Shown piece by piece: positions 50,904 to 58,604 of a stretch of 62,706 bases of DNA. Origin of the DNA: an uncultured Sulfolobales archaeon (lineage in GTDB: Archaea; Thermoproteota; Thermoprotei_A; Sulfolobales; NBVN01); NCBI GenBank assembly GCA_938073905.1, contig CALJEN010000008.1:1-62706 (forward strand), given 5' to 3'. The translations under genes and the position numbers were made by a program. Every line of letters begins with the position of its first letter. The first letter of the stretch is position 1. Under the pieces are notes generated by a model. That model saw only the letters and a program-made list of their open reading frames with translations. It searched no databases and was not told where the DNA came from.

Positions 50904-52351
50904 GCCGCGACACCCAGCCTGATCTTCGAGAGCCTGACGTCCGGACCCCCGTACCAGACCGGGACTCCCTGCGAGGGCTCTCCCTTCCCGCAGGTCCCGG
51001 GGTAGAACCTGAGCTGCTTCCCGGCACCGGTTATCTTGCTGTAGAAGTCCCCGGTCGTCAGCTCCAGGACCGGGTTCCGAACGGGCCTGGAGATCTCCCC
51101 GTCGACTATGAGGTAGGACTCCAGTCCCACGTACCTCTGGTTCCACCTAATGTCGTCTATGTTCCACTCCATGTAGGACTTCATGTACACGCCCAGCTTT
51201 ACGCCCTCCAGAAGCTCCTCGAAGCTCATGTCCCCCGGCTTCAGGTACGTGTTGCTCATCCTTGGGATGGGCTCGCGCGAGTAGTCCATGGCTCTCGCGG
51301 CACCGTTGCTGAGAGTTCCGAACAGCTTGGCTGTGTGCCTGTTGTGCAGCGGCTCGTGAAGCAGGCCCTCCCTGTAGAGGTACCTGGCCCTGGCGGGGAC
51401 TCCCTCGTCGTCGTAGAGGTAGAAGCCGCTGCTCCCGGGTATCGTGGGGTCTTCGATAACCGTCGCGTACTCGTTGCCCACCCTGAACTTCCCGATCATC
51501 TCGGGCTTCACGTACGACTCCCCCGCCTGGGCAGCCTCCCTCCCGAGTATCCTGTCGGCCTCCATCGGGTGCCCCGCCGACTCGTGGACCACGAGACCGA
51601 TTATCTCGGAGCCGACGATCACCTCCACCTCCTCCTTTGGGGGCTCGACGCCGCTCGCTAGGACCCTCTCGAGGCTCTGGGCCTCTTGGACGAGCTCCTC
51701 CACCACCCTCCACTCCTTCAGCCTCTCGGCTCCTCCGGACGCACCGAAGTCTGCGTATCTCTGGATCGTCCCCCTCTCCGGGAGGTGCTCGACGAAGTTC
51801 GCCCACACCGATATCCTCGGGACCGCGGACCTCACGTAGGCTCCGTCGCTGCTGACGATGAGCTTCCTCTGAACGTGAGTCCTCACGCCGAAGACGAAGA
51901 CGGCCAGCCTGGCCTCCCTCAGGGCGCCGCCGACGGCCTTGTAGGCCTCCCTACCCAGCCCGACCCTCTCCTCTACCCCGAGGTCCTCGAGGCTCACCTT
52001 GGGCACGACCTCGTAGCTGGCCCTTCCCGTCCTAGACTCGTCGAACTCGATGGGCCTCTTCATGAGGGGAGCCAGGGCCCTCGCCCTGCTGACGGCCTCC
52101 TCCACCGCGGCGTTCACGGACTCCCGGTCGAGCCTGTCCGTTGCGGCGAAGCCCAGGGAACCGCCCACCAGAACCCTGATGCCGACTCCCCTGACCACGG
52201 AGGTGCTCAGGGAGAGCACTCTGCCGTTCCTCATCAGCACGAAGTCGGAGACGTCCTCCTGGTACCTCGCTTCAGCGTAGGTGGCACCCCGAGAAGTGGC
52301 GAGCTCCACGGCACTTACAAGCAGCCCCTCGTCTATCACCTGGTTGATCAC
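50900..52351 (-). CDS. tldD: TldD family metalloprotease
   Basis: This 483-residue zinc metalloprotease carries the active-site motif VVHESAGHPMEAD (HExxxH) near 260. It also has YDDEGVPARARYLYREG and the late TCGKGEPSQGVPVWYGGPD. With PmbA it forms the peptide-cleaving chamber. ATG 52351 is close to the promoter, CTTTTTTGC or GACTTAACC, at 52360-52382. It is followed by pmbA with a 4-bp overlap. Confidence 0.93.
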   Translation of the reverse strand: MINQVIDEGLLVSAVELATSRGATYAEARYQEDVSDFVLMRNGRVLSLSTSVVRGVGIRVLVGGSLGFAATDRLDRESVNAAVEEAVSRARALAPLMKRPIEFDESRTGRASYEVVPKVSLEDLGVEERVGLGREAYKAVGGALREARLAVFVFGVRTHVQRKLIVSSDGAYVRSAVPRISVWANFVEHLPERGTIQRYADFGASGGAERLKEWRVVEELVQEAQSLERVLASGVEPPKEEVEVIVGSEIIGLVVHESAGHPMEADRILGREAAQAGESYVKPEMIGKFRVGNEYATVIEDPTIPGSSGFYLYDDEGVPARARYLYREGLLHEPLHNRHTAKLFGTLSNGAARAMDYSREPIPRMSNTYLKPGDMSFEELLEGVKLGVYMKSYMEWNIDDIRWNQRYVGLESYLIVDGEISRPVRNPVLELTTGDFYSKITGAGKQLRFYPGTCGKGEPSQGVPVWYGGPDVRLSKIRLGVAA

Positions 52352-52373
52352 CTAGGTTAAGTCGAGCCGGAAG

Positions 52374-52379
52374 CAAAAA
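52374..52379 (-). terminator. T-run after gdhA
   Basis: On the minus strand GCGCTTTTTTGC contains six T's about 40 bp downstream of the gdhA stop, as expected for archaeal termination. The same run may act as the tldD TATA region. Confidence 0.4.
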
Positions 52380-52415
52380 AGCGCGAGATTGGGAGGCCCT
52401 AGCCTAGGTGGGGCC

Positions 52416-53681
52416 CTATATCCAGCCCCTCAGCTTCATGGCTTTGTATACTCTCTCAACGGCTACGACGAACGCCGCGTCTCTCATGGTCACGGTTCCC
52501 TTCTCGCCCCTGAGGGACTCGTACTTGGATATGAGCCTCTTGATGTTGTTCTCCATGATGCTCTTGATCCTCTGGAGCGTCTCCTCCTCGCTCCACCAGT
52601 ACCACTGCAGGTTCTCCACCCACTCGAGGTACGACATTATCACTCCTCCGGCGTTCGCCGCTATGTCGGGGACTATCACGGCCCCCCTCTCGTAGAGGAC
52701 CTTCTCGGCTCCCGGAGTAGTCGGACCGTTGGCCCCCTCCGAGATGACCTTGGCCTTGACCTTGGCGACGTTGTCCTCCCTGATGACGTTCTCTAGGGCG
52801 GACGGCATCAGCACGTCGCAGTCCGCGTAGAGAGAGGCGTCCGGGTCGGGTATCTTCTCTCCTCTGGGGTAGTTCACCACCTTTCCGGTGCTCTCCTTGA
52901 CCTTCATAGCGAGCTCCACGTCTATGCCCTCCGGGTCGTACACGGTACCGGAGGTGTCGCTCACAGCGACCACCTTGGCACCGAACTTCGCCGAGAAGTA
53001 GGCCGCGTACTGTCCGACGTTCCCGAACCCGTGGACCGCTACCCTGAGGCCTTCGAACGTCCCCAGGTACTTCTCCGCGGCCACCCTGCCGGCCACGGCC
53101 GTCCCGAACCCGGTGGAGTAGAGCCTGACAGGGTTGCCCCAGAGGTCCGGAGGCTTCGCCGTGAAGACTCCCGGGACGTTGTAGCCCTTCAGCTTGCTGT
53201 ACTCGTCGACCATCCACGCCATTATCTGCGGGTTCGTGCCCACGTCGGGAGCCGGTATGTCCACGAGGTCTCCTATCAGGGGCGCGATGGCTCTGGCGTA
53301 GCCTCGCGAGAGCCTCTCCAGCTCACCCTGGGAGAGCTCCTTCGGGTTCACCTTGACGGCCCCCTTGCCGCCACCGTAGGGTAGACCGTTGAGTGAGTTC
53401 TTGAGGGTCATCCCCAGGGCCAGGGCCATGTCTGTCTCGAGGTCCACCTCGTGGTGGAACCTGATCCCGCCCTTGTACGGCCCCAGGGCGCTGTTGTGCT
53501 GCACCCTGTACCCCTCGAAGACTACGATCTTGCCGCTGTCCATCCTGACGGGTACGCTCACCATCAGGACTCTCTCGGGTCTACTCAGCACCTGGTAGAC
53601 CTCCTCCGGGAAGCCACCGAGCTCGACGGATTTCCTGAGAACCTGGAGCATCCACTGGAGGTAGCTCACCCTACCGCTCAT
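52416..53681 (-). CDS. gdhA: Glutamate dehydrogenase
   Basis: This 421-residue hexameric enzyme interconverts glutamate and 2-oxoglutarate with ammonia. It has [24 protein letters not shown] with the catalytic lysine region, [10 protein letters not shown] and the dinucleotide motif [11 protein letters not shown]. The size matches hyperthermophile GDH. ATG 53681 is used. The TATA box is at 53712-53722, with an inverted repeat just behind it, so expression may be controlled. Confidence 0.96.
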   Translation of the reverse strand: MSGRVSYLQWMLQVLRKSVELGGFPEEVYQVLSRPERVLMVSVPVRMDSGKIVVFEGYRVQHNSALGPYKGGIRFHHEVDLETDMALALGMTLKNSLNGLPYGGGKGAVKVNPKELSQGELERLSRGYARAIAPLIGDLVDIPAPDVGTNPQIMAWMVDEYSKLKGYNVPGVFTAKPPDLWGNPVRLYSTGFGTAVAGRVAAEKYLGTFEGLRVAVHGFGNVGQYAAYFSAKFGAKVVAVSDTSGTVYDPEGIDVELAMKVKESTGKVVNYPRGEKIPDPDASLYADCDVLMPSALENVIREDNVAKVKAKVISEGANGPTTPGAEKVLYERGAVIVPDIAANAGGVIMSYLEWVENLQWYWWSEEETLQRIKSIMENNIKRLISKYESLRGEKGTVTMRDAAFVVAVERVYKAMKLRGWI

Positions 53682-53711
53682 ATGCGCACCTCAGGCGCCG
53701 TATCGAGAGAG

Positions 53712-53754
53712 GGTTTTAAAGCTGTTCGATAGAGTCTGGCCGCTGTACGAACAG
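53712..53754 (-). promoter_or_regulatory. gdhA promoter with a 7-bp inverted repeat
   Basis: GCTTTAAAACC on the minus strand (53712-53722) is the TATA box. CTGTTCG (53722-53728) and CGAACAG (53748-53754) are exact inverted repeats with a 19-bp centre. They sit directly upstream of the TATA box, where activators bind in archaea. Confidence 0.5.
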
Positions 53755-53869
53755 TTTAAGTACGTGCGGATCTCTGCCCGCCCGCGAGACCGGGCCGCTC
53801 TCCGCGAGTCCCCGCCGACGCGCAGCGAACTTTTAACCGCCTTAGCGGGCTCTCAGTGGTGCTCGGGAG

Positions 53870-54433
53870 TTGGTCAAGTACGGTCTTGCCATGAGGGTGA
53901 AGAACATAGCCAGGTCAGGGTGGATGATGCGGGGTGTTCCGCCCTCGGACTCCGAGACGGTCGGCTCCCACTCCTTCGAAGTGGCCTTTCTCTCCATGCT
54001 CCTCGCGGACCGCCTCCGGGGCGCCGGAGTTGGCGTGGACGAGTCCAAGGTGCTCAGGCTCGCGCTCGTCCACGACATAGCCGAGAGCGTCGTCGGGGAC
54101 ATCGTCAGAACGGTCAAGGAGTCCATCTCGAGCTCGCGGGAGCTGGAGGAGGGGGCTCTGCGGGAGCTCGGCATGGAGGACTACCTGGACCTCGTGCGGG
54201 AGCTAGCCGAGGGCAAGAGCCTCGAGTCCATCCTGGTCGCGATCAGCGACAACCTAGCTACGCTGCTCCAGGGCCTCAGATACCTCGGCAAGGGCTACAC
54301 GTCGGTGATAGACCTGGTCGAGTCGACCAAGCGCAGGGTGGAGGAGATGCTGAAGTCGGAGCAGCTTCCGGATGAGGCCAGGAGGCTCCTGGAGGACTTC
54401 GTCATGAAGCTGATGGTGTCCGAGGAGGTGTAG
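53870..54433 (+). CDS. HD domain phosphohydrolase (YfbR-like)
   Basis: This 187-residue protein is an HD-domain hydrolase of the YfbR/5'-deoxynucleotidase type. It has GSHSFEVAFLS (first histidine), LVHDIAESVVGD (HD motif) and a later SDNLATLLQGL that supplies the final aspartate. The family cleaves deoxynucleoside monophosphates. TTG 53870 follows a TATA box at 53829-53838. Confidence 0.85.
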   Translation: MVKYGLAMRVKNIARSGWMMRGVPPSDSETVGSHSFEVAFLSMLLADRLRGAGVGVDESKVLRLALVHDIAESVVGDIVRTVKESISSSRELEEGALRELGMEDYLDLVRELAEGKSLESILVAISDNLATLLQGLRYLGKGYTSVIDLVESTKRRVEEMLKSEQLPDEARRLLEDFVMKLMVSEEV

Positions 54434-54501
54434 CTCCGCCGAGGACTGACCTCTTCGCTGCTCTGCGGTGTGCGGGAAGACACTGACCGAAGAGGGCAAC
54501 A

Positions 54502-54511
54502 TCTATATAAA
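54502..54511 (+). promoter_or_regulatory. TATA box before the C/D sRNA
   Basis: TCTATATAAA is a strong TATA box with no protein gene after it on this strand. The transcript would begin at about 54532, some 20 bases before box C of the sRNA. Confidence 0.55.
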
Positions 54512-54551
54512 GCCTCGGAGGGACAGAGCTGCGGGAAGCGGCAGAGCCCGT

Positions 54552-54603
54552 CGGTGATGAGCTCAGCGTTGGTGACCGGTGATCTCACCTGTCTCAGCTG
54601 AGG
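54552..54603 (+). ncRNA. C/D box guide sRNA
   Basis: Box C is GTGATGA (54554-54560) and box D is CTGA (54598-54601). Between them lie D'-like GTGA (54572-54575) and C'-like GTGATCT (54579-54585), three bases apart. The two guide segments are 11 nt (54561-54571) and 12 nt (54586-54597), and the whole RNA is about 52 nt, all normal for archaeal C/D sRNAs, which direct 2'-O-methylation. The D' and C' boxes are imperfect. A TATA box is upstream. Targets were not determined. Confidence 0.6.
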
Positions 54604-54679
54604 GCCTAGGAGGACCACCGAAAACGAGGCGATGCTAAACGCGTTGCCGCTGCGGGCGAGACGAGTAGCCCGAGGCGGA

Positions 54680-54730
54680 GTCCCCGCTCGATCGGCGCTC
54701 CGAACGCCATCAGGATCCGAAAGCGGGGAC
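54680..54730. repeat. 9-bp stem with nested hairpin in the non-coding interval
   Basis: GTCCCCGCT (54680-54688) and AGCGGGGAC (54722-54730) are exact reverse complements, and inside them GGCG-N7-CGCC (54694-54708) forms a second stem. No promoter, start codon context or protein-like sequence is clear between 54604 and 54838, so this may be part of an RNA or chance GC pairing. Strand is unknown. Confidence 0.35.
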
Positions 54731-54840
54731 ACCGACGGGCTCGCGCGATCGACCCGCGCGATGCGCGCGGCGGAGGCGTCAGCGTGCTCTGCCCCACGGA
54801 GAGCTTCGACCCGCGATGGTTGGAGACAGGTCGCCCCGCA

Positions 54841-54850
54841 TTTTATAAGA
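54841..54850 (+). promoter_or_regulatory. TATA box of the candidate structured RNA
   Basis: TTTTATAAGA stands alone in GC-rich sequence. There is no open reading frame of note for 230 bp on this strand after it. Transcription would begin near 54868-54872. Confidence 0.55.
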
Positions 54851-54867
54851 TCCACGCTCACTCCCCC

Positions 54868-55089
54868 GAAACGTTCGCCGAGGGGTTGATAGTGCGCCCC
54901 TAAGTAGGGCCAGGGAGAAGTCCCGGATGTATTACGGCAGAAAAGGTATACTAGGTCGCCCGCCTAGATACTAGGGGGCGCCAGCCCTTACAGGGTAGCT
55001 GTTGGGATCGAACGAAGCTCGAGCATGTTGACCCGGGCGGGAGGTGACCCCTCTCACTCCGGGCCGGTGTGCCCGGGCTCTGTCCGGTC
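54868..55089 (+). ncRNA. Candidate structured non-coding RNA, no known family
   Basis: From the TATA box to the end of the convergent nuclease gene I see several stems: GTAT(A)CTAGG-TCGCCCG-CCTAGATAC at 54946-54971 (9 bp with one bulge), CAGC-CCT/AGG-GCTG at 54982-55001, and CCCGGGC/GCCCGGG at 55032-55038/55071-55077 enclosing GGGAGG/CCTCTC. A terminal CCGGT-CTC-ACCGG (55084-55096) follows. No SRP GGAAGGGAGCAG-type loop, and no RNase P GGAAAGTCC / ACAGAA pair, are present. It may be a new structured RNA. Boundaries are approximate. Confidence 0.4.
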
Positions 55090-55434
55090 TCACCGGCTGT
55101 CCCGTAGGGGGCGAGACCCCAGCAGTCCGAGCAGCCTCCACCCGTTACCGATATAGGCTGGCCTCCTGACCTCGTAGACCGCCTGGTTATCCGGGTCCAC
55201 GGCCAGCGAGCCGAGAGGCTCCGGCACCTCGAGGAGGTAGGGGTAGTGCCTGAGCGGCAGGGCCGCGTAGACGTAGTCCGACAGCTCCACCCTGCTGAGC
55301 AGCTGCTGGAGCAGCTTCAGCTTGGGTCTCGACTTGGCCTCGACCACGTAGACGCGGGGTCTGACGCCCGAGTCCTCCAGCGCGACGAGGTCCAGCTCCA
55401 GCCCTCCCACGAAGACGTTCGTGCGGACTTCCAT
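55090..55434 (-). CDS. PD-(D/E)XK nuclease-like protein with an N-terminus lacking a normal start
   Basis: From ATG 55434 the product has 114 residues. LELDLVALE followed by VYVVEAKSR is the D...ExK pattern of PD-(D/E)XK (RecB/VRR-like) nucleases. In that fold a helix comes before the GGLELD strand; such a helix (VVEEKLVGVVEKVFASLG) is encoded in frame just upstream, up to 55503, but contains no ATG, GTG or TTG before a TAG at 55507. A CTG at 55473 lies three bases after GGAG. The longer form is therefore likely. It is divergent from the 55.7-kb gene. Confidence 0.6.
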   Translation of the reverse strand: MEVRTNVFVGGLELDLVALEDSGVRPRVYVVEAKSRPKLKLLQQLLSRVELSDYVYAALPLRHYPYLLEVPEPLGSLAVDPDNQAVYEVRRPAYIGNGWRLLGLLGSRPLRDSR

Positions 55435-55642
55435 TCCGAGGCTCGCGAAGACCTTCTCGACGACGCCGACCAGCTTCTCCTCTACTACAGCCCCGCGAGC
55501 TATTCGCTATTGGTAGATTTATCAACGTGAGGGCTGGACTCTGCGACGGCAGGCTCCGGCCCCGTGGAGCAGGTAATACCGTAATACCCAGCGCTTGCCC
55601 CCTCCGCGGAGTTCCGGATCGCCGCACCGGGCGTCGCCGAGC

Positions 55643-55651
55643 GTATAAAAA
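55643..55651 (+). promoter_or_regulatory. TATA box for the 55683 gene
   Basis: CGTATAAAAACT lies about 35 bp upstream of ATG 55683. Since the longer open frame begins before this box, ATG 55683 is preferred. Confidence 0.6.
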
Positions 55652-55682
55652 CTCCTTAGAGAACATAGTCCTGGCCAGAGCA

Positions 55683-56117
55683 ATGGCATTGTTGGATATC
55701 AGGTGCAGAGACGTAGCGAGGATCTTGGTTGGGGGCCCCAGGACGAGGAGGGAGGTGGGAGAGAAGCTTCGCGAGATCTACCCGAGGCTGAGAGCGAGGG
55801 GCTCGTGGGTCCGCCAGGTGCTCCTGGAGTGGAACCCCCTGGTCACCAGGACCGGCGACGACGTCTGGGACCTCAGCGACCTGGGCAGGGCTCTAGCCAG
55901 GCTCCCGGGTGAGCTGGGCAAGCCTCCGACGAGGGAGGAGGCGGCGTTCCTGCTGGGACTGCTCCTGCTGGACCCGGTCCAGAGGAGGGTGACCGCCGAG
56001 CTGCTGGTCACGGGCAGGTCTCCGGGAAACAGGTGGCTAGTGGCCTGCACCACCACCGTGCTGAGGAAGCTGGGGGTGCTCGAGAGGCCCTCCGGGCGGG
56101 AGTCGGCGGGGGCTTAA
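55683..56117 (+). CDS. Hypothetical protein, possibly DNA-binding
   Basis: This 144-residue protein is mostly helical, with RTRREVGEKLREIYPRLRARGSWVRQVLLEWNPLVTR that looks like a winged-helix unit, and a second helical half (TREEAAFLLGLLLLDPVQRRVTAELL). I do not recognise a family. The promoter places the start at ATG 55683. It is divergent from the nuclease-like gene. A poly-T terminator follows the stop. Confidence 0.6.
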   Translation: MALLDIRCRDVARILVGGPRTRREVGEKLREIYPRLRARGSWVRQVLLEWNPLVTRTGDDVWDLSDLGRALARLPGELGKPPTREEAAFLLGLLLLDPVQRRVTAELLVTGRSPGNRWLVACTTTVLRKLGVLERPSGRESAGA

Positions 56118-56119
56118 CA

Positions 56120-56135
56120 GCAGTTCCTAAACAGT
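56120..56135 (+). repeat. 16-bp motif shared with 47322-47337
   Basis: GCAGTTCCTAAACAGT matches the copy at 47322-47337 at 14 of 16 positions. Here it lies right after the stop codon of the 55683 gene and before a possible transposon tail. Confidence 0.45.
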
Positions 56136-56139
56136 ATAA

Positions 56140-56145
56140 TTTTTT
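56140..56145 (+). terminator. Poly-T terminator
   Basis: A run of six T's (ATAATTTTTTGAC) about 25 bp after the stop of the 55683 gene, as in archaeal intrinsic termination. Confidence 0.45.
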
Positions 56146-56167
56146 GACATCCCAGCCCTACACAGCA

Positions 56168-56320
56168 ATGGAGGGGCCGCCGGCGTGCCCGAGATGTGGC
56201 GAAGCAAGCGAGCCGAATGGGCACGCTATGAGGCGTTCGATGTGGGGTGCTTTACCGTTGCCCCCGAAAGCCACCGAGGCTTCTGAGGTCGGGGTGGAAC
56301 GCGCAGTTGCCACTTGGTAA
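56168..56320 (+). pseudogene. Possible transposon-protein tail (TnpB-like) relic
   Basis: An ATG at 56168 opens 50 codons with PPACPRCGEASEPNGHAMRRSM and a Pro-rich tail. This looks like a half zinc finger and the variable C-terminal tail of a crenarchaeal TnpB. The evidence is weak by itself: only one CxxC pair is present. A perfect 8-bp inverted repeat covers its stop codon (56306-56332), as the ends of IS200/IS605 elements have hairpins. The 305-bp interval before hypD holds nothing else I can name. Confidence 0.35.
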
Positions 56321-56332
56321 CTACGTGGCAAC
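56306..56332 (+). repeat. 8-bp inverted repeat over the relic's stop codon
   Basis: GTTGCCAC (56306-56313) and GTGGCAAC (56325-56332) are exact reverse complements with an 11-nt loop that contains the TAA at 56318-56320. Confidence 0.55.
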
Positions 56333-56422
56333 GGTAAGCCGGGCACTTCGAGAGGCCGAGAGCTTTTTTGTTCGAAGCCCGCCTGTGCAGTTCTGGAGAC
56401 GGCGACTCCGCCCGCGCTCGGT

Positions 56423-57664
56423 GTGAAGCAAGGGATGGCGGTAGAGGAGCTCGCGAGGCGCGTCGGGTCGGACAAGATCGCGTCGCTAGCTCTCAAGCTC
56501 GTCTGGGAGCTCGCGGCCAAGCTCGAGGGCTCCGGACTGCTCCCGCTGAAGGTAATGAACTTCTGCGGCACCCACGAGTGGACGACCGTGAGGTATGGGA
56601 TAAGGTCTCTGCTCCCCTCGGGAGTGGAGCTCGTGGCGGGTCCCGGGTGCCCCGTATGCGTGACGCCCGGTGAGGTGATAGACCAGGCCGTCAAGCTGGC
56701 TCTAGAGGGGCTCAGGGTCTACACCTTCGGCGACTCGTTCAGGGCCCCCTCGACCTCTCCCCGTCCGCCGCGTAGCCTAGCGGATGCCAAGGCGATGGGC
56801 GCCGACGTCAGGATAGTCTACAGCTTCTACGACGCCGTCCTCGACTCGAAGAGGGACTCCAGAGAGTCCGTCTTCCTGGGCATAGGGTTCGAGACCACGG
56901 CCCCCTCCTACGCTATCCCTCTGCACGAGGGCAGGGTGCCGCAGAACCTCAAGCTCCTGAGCGCTCTAAGGCTGACACCACCCATCATGAGGTACACGGT
57001 CAAGCTCTACAAAGAGAGAGGCCTCCTCCCGATAAGGGGGGTGATAGCTCCCGGCCACGTGTCGGCCGTCATCGGGGCGTCGGCGTGGCTCTTCCTCCCC
57101 CGCGAGTTCGGGATAGCGACCGCGGTGGCGGGCTTCGAGGGGGTCGACATCCTCGCGTCCCTCGGCGAGATAGTGCGGATGGTGGTGCAGGGGTCTCCCG
57201 GGCTCTACGTCGAGTACAGGAGAGCGGTCAGGTGGGACGGCAACCCGGTGGCGAGGAAGTACATCGGCGAGGTGTTCGAGGAGGTGGACAGCGCCTGGAG
57301 GGGGATAGGCTTCGTGCCGAAGAGCGGGCTAGCGCTCAGGGAGAGGTACAGGAGGTTCGACGCCTACGAGGAGTACGGCCTCAGACCCCCCGGGCCGCAG
57401 GGCTACGTCCTCACCGCGGCGACCGACAGCCCCGACCTGCCCCCCGGGTGTAGGTGCGGCGAGGTGGTGCTGGGGATAGCGAAGCCCACCCAGTGTCCGA
57501 TGTTCATGAAGGCGTGCACTCCGAGCAGGCCCTACGGGCCCTGCATGGTCTCCCAGGAGGGAGCGTGTCACATCTGGGCGAGGTACGGAGGCGCGAGCGC
57601 CGAGTCTCTGAGCAGAATCGGTGGAGCCCGGCGGAGCCGGGATCTGGGCGGCGGTGAGAGTTAA
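56423..57664 (+). CDS. hypD: Hydrogenase maturation factor HypD, orphan
   Basis: HypD forms a complex with HypC to assemble the Fe(CN)2CO centre of [NiFe] hydrogenases. This 413-residue protein has NFCGTHEWT and GPGCPVCVTP, the redox cysteines, GFETTAP, and the C-terminal FeS-cluster cysteines (CRCGEVVLG, QCPMFMKACTP, GPCMVSQEGAC). GTG 56423 is assumed; ATG 56435 is also possible. No other hyp or hydrogenase gene is in this window, which is unusual because hypC/hypE often lie next to it. Confidence 0.92.
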   Translation: MKQGMAVEELARRVGSDKIASLALKLVWELAAKLEGSGLLPLKVMNFCGTHEWTTVRYGIRSLLPSGVELVAGPGCPVCVTPGEVIDQAVKLALEGLRVYTFGDSFRAPSTSPRPPRSLADAKAMGADVRIVYSFYDAVLDSKRDSRESVFLGIGFETTAPSYAIPLHEGRVPQNLKLLSALRLTPPIMRYTVKLYKERGLLPIRGVIAPGHVSAVIGASAWLFLPREFGIATAVAGFEGVDILASLGEIVRMVVQGSPGLYVEYRRAVRWDGNPVARKYIGEVFEEVDSAWRGIGFVPKSGLALRERYRRFDAYEEYGLRPPGPQGYVLTAATDSPDLPPGCRCGEVVLGIAKPTQCPMFMKACTPSRPYGPCMVSQEGACHIWARYGGASAESLSRIGGARRSRDLGGGES

Positions 57665-57698
57665 ATCGGCGGAGCTGCACTGAGCACGCGGTGAGAGC

Positions 57699-58604
57699 TT
57701 GGTCCTCAGGATCCCCAGAGACCACGTGGTCTACAGCTTCTCCAGGAGACACCCGGCGAGGTTCACCGCCGCTCCGGGAGACTCGGTCATCTTCGAGACC
57801 GTCGACGCTCTCGGGGGCCAGGTGGTCGACGAGACGACCACTCTAGAGTCAATAGACTGGAGCAGGGTGAACCCCGCGACTGGACCTCTCTACGTGGAGG
57901 GGTCTAGGCCCGGCGACACCCTGATCGTCGAGATCGAGGAGATAGAGGTCTACGAGAAGGCCTTCATCCTCGCGATACCCGGTGCCGGCGCTCTGCCCGA
58001 CAAGAGCATCAGGCCGTCGGTCAAGGTGCTGAGGGTGGTGAACGGGAGGGTGGTCTTCGGGGGGATAGAGGTGGACGCGAAACCCATGGTGGGAGTCCTG
58101 GGCGTGGCCCCCGAGGAGGGCGATGTCCCGACGGGCACCTCCGGCTTCCACGGGGGAAACATGGACGTGGCTCAGCTGACCGCGGGTACCAGGGTGTACC
58201 TGCCGGTGTTCGCCGAGGGAGCCCTGCTGGCTCTCGGAGACCTCCACGCGGTCCAGGCGGACGGGGAGATATGCGTGGCGGCCGCGGAGGCCTCGGGCGA
58301 GGTGCGGGTAAGGGTAGGGCTCATAAAGGGGAAGAGACCCAGGTACCCGGTAGTCGAGAGCGGGGACAGGTACCTGATAGTAGCGTTCGGAAGAGACCTC
58401 GACGAGGCCGCCTACAGAGCAGCCGAGGAGGCCGTCTCCGTCCTCATGAGGGCTCAGGGCCTGAGCTTCGAGGAGGCGTACATGCTCTCGAGCCTCGTGG
58501 TAGACCTGAGGGTGAACCAGGTGGTCGACCCGATGAAGGGCATTAGGGCCGAGGTGCCGAAGAGGTACGCTAGGCTAGAGCACTTCCTCTACCGCTCAGC
58601 CTGA
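57699..58604 (+). CDS. Acetamidase/formamidase family protein
   Basis: This 301-residue protein is of the FmdA/AmdA family, which hydrolyses formamide or short amides. It has GPLYVEGSRPGDTLIVEIEEIE, a GGNMDVAQL metal-binding block, and LGDLHAVQADGEICVAA. The size matches the short archaeal form. TTG 57699 is used. The physiological substrate is unknown. The end overlaps the XPF gene on the other strand by 9 bp. Confidence 0.9.
   Translation: MVLRIPRDHVVYSFSRRHPARFTAAPGDSVIFETVDALGGQVVDETTTLESIDWSRVNPATGPLYVEGSRPGDTLIVEIEEIEVYEKAFILAIPGAGALPDKSIRPSVKVLRVVNGRVVFGGIEVDAKPMVGVLGVAPEEGDVPTGTSGFHGGNMDVAQLTAGTRVYLPVFAEGALLALGDLHAVQADGEICVAAAEASGEVRVRVGLIKGKRPRYPVVESGDRYLIVAFGRDLDEAAYRAAEEAVSVLMRAQGLSFEEAYMLSSLVVDLRVNQVVDPMKGIRAEVPKRYARLEHFLYRSA

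Noticed and set aside
49575-51146. Longer PmbA start at 51146
   Set aside because: The extra 81 codons lie inside tldD in a shadow frame; ATG 50903 overlaps the tldD stop as ATGA.
54521-54550. GGGAAGCGGCAG as an SRP helix 8 loop
   Set aside because: It resembles the SRP loop only loosely, lacks the 5' side bases, and lies within 25 bp of a TATA box, so it cannot be inside a full SRP RNA.
54868-55089. SRP RNA or standard RNase P RNA
   Set aside because: The SRP apical GGAAGGGAGCAG-type loop and the RNase P GGAAAGTCC and ACAGAA blocks are not there; GGGAGAAGTCCC is only a partial likeness.
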